Source: Pararhizobium mangrovi (GTDB lineage Bacteria > Pseudomonadota > Alphaproteobacteria > Rhizobiales > Rhizobiaceae). From it: a DNA stretch of 64,000 nt. This document shows, in pieces, positions 59,171 through 64,000 of this stretch. The stretch is from positions 124,001 to 188,000 of the forward strand of contig NZ_VHLH01000001.1 of NCBI RefSeq assembly GCF_006516965.1, in the 5' to 3' direction. The stretch's first letter is position 1, and each line of letters starts with the position of its first letter. A program made the translations under genes and the position numbers. Below the pieces are notes generated by a model. That model worked only from the letters and a program-made list of their open reading frames with translations, searched no databases and was not told where the DNA came from.

Positions 59171-59374
59171 ATGAAGAGCCAGCCGAACGAACCGCCACGC
59201 CTTGCGGTCGTGGCACGCACCGCGTTTGTGCGATCGGCCGACGTGCCGCGTCGCGACCATGGCTTCTTCAATCATCGCAACGGTGTGCAGAAGGAAATCC
59301 CGGTTCGCTGCTGGGGCATGCCGCTTCCGTCGGTCGCCGCGGCCGAGGTCGCCATCCTTGCATCGAAGGCGTAA
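59171..59374 (+). CDS. Small hypothetical protein (67 aa)
   Basis: A 67-residue ORF starting MKSQPNEPPRLAVVARTAF and ending VAILASKA, with GGGAGG five bases before the ATG. It has one Cys and no membrane helix. No family was recognised. It is supported mainly by the ribosome site, frame placement and lack of another gene in this gap. Confidence 0.5.
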   Translation: MKSQPNEPPRLAVVARTAFVRSADVPRRDHGFFNHRNGVQKEIPVRCWGMPLPSVAAAEVAILASKA

Positions 59375-59522
59375 GGTCGCGCCGTCGGGGCTCGGAAGCG
59401 TCTGATCGCGGCGTTCCCGCTGTCGTTTGTCCGCGCCTTCGTCCGGCCAGGGATCGTGACCGTTCCAGAACCACGGTCGGCGGCAGCGCGAAACGATCGA
59501 CCGGTGAAGGAAGGAACGTCGC

Positions 59523-60359
59523 ATGCCGCTTCCCGAAGCCAGTCATGCGCTTTCCCGCGTGGTTTGGAACCCGGACGCGATCCGCCGCGGTACTCGGCGC
59601 GTGCCGGAGGAAACGCCGGTCGCCATGTCGTTCAACGGCTCGTCCTATGCGGTGCTGATGGCGACGCCTGCCGATCTCGAAGATTTCGCCATCGGCTTTG
59701 CGCTTACCGAGGGGATCGTTTCCAAGCCGGGCGAGATTGCCGAACTCGAGATCGTCGAGGTCGAGGACGGGATCGACTGCCGCATGGCGCTCGTAGCATC
59801 CGCCGACCGGGCCCTGCAGGCGCGAAGGCGGCGCATGGCCGGCCCCGTCGGCTGCGGCCTGTGCGGGATCGAGACCATCGCCGAAGCGAAGCGACCCGTT
59901 CCGCGTGTCGGAGCGGAAGGGTTTCGGCTTCCGGCCATATCGGTTCTGGACGCGATGCAGGGGCTCGCCGGGCATCAGCCGCTTCACGGCGAAACCCATG
60001 CGGTGCACGCGGCAGCGTTCCATACGGCCGAACGGGGCATCGTTCTCGCGCGCGAGGACGTCGGCCGTCATAACGCGCTGGACAAGCTCGTCGGCGCGAT
60101 GGCGAGAAACGGCGAAGACGCCTCGGCCGGTGCGCTGGCGATCACCAGTCGCGTCTCGGTCGAGATGGTGCAGAAGGCCGCCGTCGCGGGCAGCCCCGTT
60201 CTGATCGCCGTCTCCGCGCCGACCGCACTCGCCGTGCGAACGGCGGTCGAGGCGGGCATCACCCTTCTGGCGCGCGCGCGCGGTTCGGCGTTCGAGGTCT
60301 TTACCGGCGCGCACCGGATCGAGGGTCTGGATACCGGCGACGCCCCATCCGAAGCCTGA
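59523..60359 (+). CDS. fdhD: FdhD, formate dehydrogenase sulfurtransferase/accessory protein
   Basis: A 278-residue FdhD, which carries sulfur from IscS to the molybdenum/tungsten cofactor of formate dehydrogenases. The active-site CxxC is in VGCGLCGIE (Cys111, Cys114), and the cofactor-binding LAREDVGRHNALDKLVG segment is present. No formate dehydrogenase gene lies in the window. Preceding GAAGGAACGTCGC before the ATG is a usable ribosome site. Confidence 0.95.
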   Translation: MPLPEASHALSRVVWNPDAIRRGTRRVPEETPVAMSFNGSSYAVLMATPADLEDFAIGFALTEGIVSKPGEIAELEIVEVEDGIDCRMALVASADRALQARRRRMAGPVGCGLCGIETIAEAKRPVPRVGAEGFRLPAISVLDAMQGLAGHQPLHGETHAVHAAAFHTAERGIVLAREDVGRHNALDKLVGAMARNGEDASAGALAITSRVSVEMVQKAAVAGSPVLIAVSAPTALAVRTAVEAGITLLARARGSAFEVFTGAHRIEGLDTGDAPSEA

Positions 60360-60548
60360 GGTTTCACCGGAAGACGGCTTGAACGGCCGTGGCGATTTGC
60401 TACCGTCGCAGCATCCGGCGGTGGGCCGTGTGCAGCCAGGCACGCCGGACACGGGAACGCGTGACAAAAAGGCGAGCCCGCTCCGGCATTCGTTGAAATC
60501 ATCCGCATGCGCATCGTCGCGCCGGCACGAGAGGGAAGACACCGGCCG

Positions 60549-61046
60549 ATGACCGCGAAGGGACGTTTCCGCCTGGACGAACGCGATCTCGAGATCCTCT
60601 CGATCCTTCAGAAGGAGGGCCGCATCACCTCCGCCGCGCTCGCCGCACGGGTGAACCTTTCGCCGACGCCGACCTGGGAACGCGTGAAACGGCTTGAAAA
60701 GGCCGGTATCATCCAAGGGTACGGCGCACGTGTGGCACCGGATCTTTTCGGCCCCTCGACGGTGGTCTTCGTCGAGGCGCAACTCGACAGCCACCGGTCG
60801 GACGACGTCGAGCGTTTCGAGGACGTGATCCGGAATACGCCGGAAATCGTCGAGTGCTGGGGTGTGGGCGGCGGCATGGATTACCTCCTCAAGGTCGTCG
60901 CGCGGGACATCGACGCGTATCAGCGGCTCGTGGACCGGCTCCTCGTCGCCGATATCGGGCTGAGGCGTTACTACACGCACGTCGTCACGAAGCCGGTGAA
61001 GACCGGCACGAATATTCGGCAGCTTCCCGAAGCCGATCCCGAATGA
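60549..61046 (+). CDS. Lrp/AsnC-family transcriptional regulator
   Basis: A 165-residue Lrp/AsnC regulator: N-terminal HTH (LDERDLEILSILQKEGRITSAALAARVNLSPTPTWERVKRL) and RAM ligand domain (VVFVEAQLDSHRSDDVERFE, IVECWGVGGGMDYLLKVV, GLRRYYTHVVTKPVK). It probably controls the downstream amine/GABA catabolic genes, as Lrp-type regulators often sit beside such sets. The longer reading from 60507 has no ribosome site. Confidence 0.9.
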   Translation: MTAKGRFRLDERDLEILSILQKEGRITSAALAARVNLSPTPTWERVKRLEKAGIIQGYGARVAPDLFGPSTVVFVEAQLDSHRSDDVERFEDVIRNTPEIVECWGVGGGMDYLLKVVARDIDAYQRLVDRLLVADIGLRRYYTHVVTKPVKTGTNIRQLPEADPE

Positions 61047-61235
61047 TGCCTGTCTGAATGATGATGGTCCTGAATGATCACGGCCATGAATAGTGCACTG
61101 CGGCAATAAGCCGGCTTGCGGCACTTGCGCGGCGTCCCTGCCGGACGCTATTCGTGATGGGGTGTATGCGGCATTCGCATCTTGCGCGCACGTGACGGGC
61201 CACGACGCTCCCGCAGCCCGAAAACGAGGGAATGG

Positions 61236-62015
61236 ATGACCAAACCCATCATTGGCATCATCGGCAACGCCTTCAAGATCGAGAACCGGTTCTGGGCGCA
61301 GACGGTCGGCGAGCGCAACATGCGTGCCGTCGCCGAGGTCGCCGGGGCCTTGCCGCTGATGTTTCCGGGTGACCCCGACCTCGTGTCGGTCGAGGACCTC
61401 CTCGACAGCGTCGACGGGATCCTGCTGACCGGCGCGCGGGCCAACGTGCATCCCACGCGTTTCCATGCCGAGGTCGATTCGCGCTACGAGCCCTATGACG
61501 AGCAACGCGATGCGCTGGCCCTGCCGCTGGTGGAGGCGTGCGTAAGGCGCGGTGTGCCGCTCTTCGGCGTCTGCCGCGGCATGCAGGAGATGAACGTCGC
61601 CTTCGGCGGAACGCTTCACCCCGAAATCCGCGACGTGCCCGGGCGCATGAACCATCGCATGCCGCGCCTGGAAACCGGCGAGATCCATCCCGATCCCGAC
61701 GTCGTCTTCGCCGACCGCCATGCCGTGCGGCTGACGCCCGACGGTGTCTTCGCCAATCTGTTCGGAAGCGACGAGATCCGCGTGAACTCGTTGCACGGCC
61801 AAGCTGCGCTGGAACTCGGCGGGCGCGTCATCGCCGAGGGCATTGCCGAAGACGATACGATCGAGGCGATCCGTATTGCCGACGCGCCGGGCTTCGCGCT
61901 CGGCGTCCAGTGGCACGCCGAATACGATCCACAGACGAACCCCCTCAATCGCGCGCTCTTCGAAGCGTTCGGCCAAGCCGTGCGTTCGCGCCGGGACCGC
62001 GCCTCCGTCGCCTGA
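61236..62015 (+). CDS. PuuD-type gamma-glutamyl-GABA hydrolase (class I glutamine amidotransferase-like)
   Basis: A 259-residue C26-family hydrolase with a Cys-His-Glu triad: Cys113 in LFGVCRGMQEMN, His227 and Glu229 in VQWHAEYDP. PuuD members cleave gamma-glutamyl-GABA in the putrescine pathway. The downstream aldehyde dehydrogenase and class III aminotransferase fit the same pathway. GAGGGAATGG lies before the ATG. Confidence 0.9.
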   Translation: MTKPIIGIIGNAFKIENRFWAQTVGERNMRAVAEVAGALPLMFPGDPDLVSVEDLLDSVDGILLTGARANVHPTRFHAEVDSRYEPYDEQRDALALPLVEACVRRGVPLFGVCRGMQEMNVAFGGTLHPEIRDVPGRMNHRMPRLETGEIHPDPDVVFADRHAVRLTPDGVFANLFGSDEIRVNSLHGQAALELGGRVIAEGIAEDDTIEAIRIADAPGFALGVQWHAEYDPQTNPLNRALFEAFGQAVRSRRDRASVA

Positions 62016-62207
62016 ATCGGCCTTCTCCGGACGAAGTTTATCGGCCGGGCCCGATCGTGACCCCTGAGCATGGCCGTCCGGCGAAGAGTCTTCTTCGCAA
62101 TCGCGGAAAAACAGAAGAGCCGTCTCTCGGCACCGGCAATTCAGCAGGCTTTTCTTCGGTCGGCCGCCTAACATCTTCCCATCGAATGAAAAGCGGAGAC
62201 TGATTCC

Positions 62208-63707
62208 ATGGGCATCCAGGCTACGGATCTACGCAAGACCGTGCGTTCGGCCGATCTCGGCGGGCTCGCCGATCCGCGGCTCCTGCGCGAGTTCGCCTAT
62301 ATCGACGGCGAATGGCGCGCACACGAGGATGGCCACACCTTCGACGTCGCTGATCCGGCCGCGCGCACATGGCTCGCGAGCGTCCCGGCGCTCGGCGAGC
62401 AGGACGCCACGCGTGCCGTCGACGCGGCCGCGCGCGCTTTCCCCGACTGGTCCGGCCTGATCGCGCTGAAGCGCGCGGCGGTCCTTCGTCAGTGGCACGC
62501 GCTGGTGATCGAGGCGATGGAAGACCTCGCACTCATCATGTCGCTGGAGCAGGGCAAGCCGATCTCCGAGGCGCGCGGCGAGATCGCCTATGCGGCGGAC
62601 TTCATCGACTACTACGCGCAGGAGGCCAAGCGGCTTTCCGTCGAAAGCATCACGCCGGCTCTCGAAAACGCGGAGTTCGAGGTCACCCGCGAGCCCGTGG
62701 GCGTTGCCGCTCTCGTCACGCCGTGGAACTTCCCTTCCGCCATGCTGACCCGCAAGGCCGCAGCGGCACTTGCCGCCGGTTGCACGGTCGTTTGCCATCC
62801 GGCGAGCGAAACGCCGCTTTCCGCGCTGGCACTCGCCGAACTCGCCGATCGTGCGGGCTTCCCGGCCGGCGTCTTCAACGTCGTCACCGGTGCGCCGGAG
62901 CCGATCGTCTCGGCCTGGTCGGCCGACATGCGGGTGCGCGCACTCTCGTTCACCGGCAGCACCGGCGTCGGTCAGAAGCTCTATCGCGACTGTGCGGACA
63001 CGATGAAGCGTCTCGTCATGGAACTCGGCGGCCATGCGCCGTTCCTGGTCTTCGGCGATGCCGACGTCGACAAGGCGGTCGAGGCTGCCATGATCGCCAA
63101 GTTCGCGACCTCCGGACAGGATTGCCTGGCGGCAAACCGTATCCTGGTCGAAGCGCCGCTCTACGACGAATTCTGCGAAAAATTCGCACGGCGTACGGCC
63201 GAACTCACCGTCGGCCGTGGCCTCACCGATCCGGATATCGGCCCGATGATGCACGAGCGCGCCGTCGAAAAGCTCGTCGCACAGGTGGAGGACGCCGTCG
63301 GACGCGGTGCGAAGGTCCTCGTCGGCGGCCATCGCCACGCGGAAGGCCCGCTCTTCTTCGAGCCGACGGTGCTTGCCGGTGTCGACGTGCAATCGCTGAT
63401 CTTCCACGAAGAGACCTTCGGGCCGGTCGCGGCCATCGCCTCCTTCGACGACGAGGAGGAGGCCGTCCGCCGCGCCAACGACACCGATTACGGCCTCGTC
63501 GCCTATCTGCATACGCAGGACGCCGCGCGCATTGCCCGCATCTCGCGCGCGTTGCAATACGGCATGGTTGCCGTTAACCGGACCAAGATCACCGGCGCGC
63601 CGATCCCCTTCGGCGGCGTCAAGCTCTCCGGGCTCGGTCGGGAAGGATCCCGCCACGGCATGGAGGCCTTCACCGACATCAAGTATGTCTGCCGCGACAT
63701 CGGCTGA
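62208..63707 (+). CDS. NAD(P)-dependent aldehyde dehydrogenase, succinate-semialdehyde type
   Basis: A 499-residue aldehyde dehydrogenase with Cys306 (SGQDCLAANR), Glu272 (MELGGHAPFLVF), and cofactor motifs TPWNFP and FTGSTGVGQ. The pattern is nearest to GabD-type succinate-semialdehyde dehydrogenases; the VTPWNFPSAM and GKPISEARGEI segments fit. Together with the aminotransferase and PuuD-like gene it forms a putrescine/GABA catabolic set. Follows PuuD by about 190 bases. Confidence 0.92.
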   Translation: MGIQATDLRKTVRSADLGGLADPRLLREFAYIDGEWRAHEDGHTFDVADPAARTWLASVPALGEQDATRAVDAAARAFPDWSGLIALKRAAVLRQWHALVIEAMEDLALIMSLEQGKPISEARGEIAYAADFIDYYAQEAKRLSVESITPALENAEFEVTREPVGVAALVTPWNFPSAMLTRKAAAALAAGCTVVCHPASETPLSALALAELADRAGFPAGVFNVVTGAPEPIVSAWSADMRVRALSFTGSTGVGQKLYRDCADTMKRLVMELGGHAPFLVFGDADVDKAVEAAMIAKFATSGQDCLAANRILVEAPLYDEFCEKFARRTAELTVGRGLTDPDIGPMMHERAVEKLVAQVEDAVGRGAKVLVGGHRHAEGPLFFEPTVLAGVDVQSLIFHEETFGPVAAIASFDDEEEAVRRANDTDYGLVAYLHTQDAARIARISRALQYGMVAVNRTKITGAPIPFGGVKLSGLGREGSRHGMEAFTDIKYVCRDIG

Positions 63708-63747
63708 GACGGTTGCCGACAAACGCACGCTCGAAAAGGAAAAGACG

Positions 63748-64000
63748 ATGCTCAGGAACGATCAACTGGCGGAATGGGACCGTGAGTCCTTCTTTCATCC
63801 CTCGACGCATCTCGCGCAGTTCGCGCGCGGCGAGGCCGCCAATCGTATCCTGACAGGCGGCAAGGGCGCCCATATCGAGGATCGCGATGGCATAAAGCTG
63901 CTCGACGGCTTCGCCGGTCTCTACTGCGTGAATGTCGGCTACGGCCGTGAGGAGATCGCCGAGGCGATCGCCAAGCAGGCGAAGGAACTGGCCTATTACC
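63748..64000 (+). CDS. Class III aminotransferase, N-terminal part (runs off the window)
   Basis: The first 84 residues of a PLP-dependent class III aminotransferase: MLRNDQLAEWDRESFFHPSTH, then the ILTGGKGAHIEDRDGIKLLDGFAGLYCVNVGYG segment typical of omega-amino acid/putrescine aminotransferases (SpuC type). AAAAGGAAAAGACG precedes the ATG. It follows the aldehyde dehydrogenase by 40 bases and is open at the window end. Confidence 0.92.
   Translation, partial: MLRNDQLAEWDRESFFHPSTHLAQFARGEAANRILTGGKGAHIEDRDGIKLLDGFAGLYCVNVGYGREEIAEAIAKQAKELAYY

Noticed and set aside
61020-61110. Short recurring TGAATGAT strings after the Lrp gene
   Set aside because: Spacing is irregular and the units are only eight bases. 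No dyad or family resemblance supports a functional element.
59268-62174. 968-residue open frame on the minus strand across fdhD, the Lrp gene and the PuuD-like gene
   Set aside because: Three well-supported plus-strand genes with intact motifs lie in the same space. The minus frame shows only shadow composition.

Overview
The window is GC-rich, gene-dense DNA of an alphaproteobacterium, most likely from the Hyphomicrobiales (rhizobial lineage). The evidence is the co-occurrence of ctrA, sciP, chpT, eipA and a PleC-type kinase, plus the run ccmE-ccmF-ccmH, DegP-like, response regulator, kinase, glnE, PleC, which is a rhizobial-style order. It reads as chromosome: no integrase, transposase, tRNA, rRNA or CRISPR array was seen.

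Layout. (1) 1-9653, plus strand: the end of the cytochrome c maturation operon, a DegP-like protein that has lost two of its three catalytic residues, an OmpR/HK two-component pair and glnE. (2) 9654-13321, minus: a PleC-like kinase and a GAF-HWE kinase. (3) 13803-18285, plus: three translationally coupled genes (unknown globular protein, flippase-like membrane protein, GT-C-like membrane protein), an unassigned envelope glycan or lipid operon. (4) 18334-20035, minus: PHB-depolymerase-type esterase and a ribbon-helix-helix regulator with a palindrome over its ribosome binding site. (5) 20313-26524: a cell-cycle and envelope block (membrane coiled-coil protein, eipA, chpT, odd receiver protein, ctrA, FliJ-like, sciP) with several CtrA-box-like sites and a dense GANTC cluster beside ctrA. 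(6) 26773-31545: mnmA, a Gfo/Idh/MocA oxidoreductase, pyrC and an amidase.

(7) 31784-41521, plus: a compact six-gene locus pairing an FTR1 iron permease with a 1130-residue membrane/beta-propeller/six-haem c-type cytochrome, two exported proteins of unknown function, an FAD oxidoreductase and a GT-C-like protein. It looks like a redox-coupled metal uptake or envelope system. (8) 41532-43503, minus: mntH and mntR, with a shared operator-like repeat before each. (9) 43795-51501, plus: carrier protein, acyl-CoA-dehydrogenase-like enzyme, amino acid:[carrier protein] ligase, DUF1839 protein, GH2/beta-mannosidase-like protein and a tandem alpha/beta-hydrolase protein with non-serine nucleophile positions. 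The ligase family is known biochemically, but the pathway this cluster encodes appears undescribed.

(10) 51621-57252: a branched-chain amino acid-type ABC transporter (binding protein on plus; permeases and ATPases on minus). (11) 57509-60359: a Zur/Fur-type regulator, an M19 dipeptidase, a small ORF and fdhD. (12) 60549-64000: an Lrp/AsnC regulator, a PuuD-type glutamine amidotransferase, an aldehyde dehydrogenase and the start of a class III aminotransferase, a probable putrescine/GABA catabolic set running off the window.

The best candidates for something new are the amino acid:carrier-protein cluster (9) and the FTR1/multihaem locus (7). The inactive DegP homologue and the CtrA/GANTC promoter features come next. 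All functions are read from sequence alone; no searches were run.
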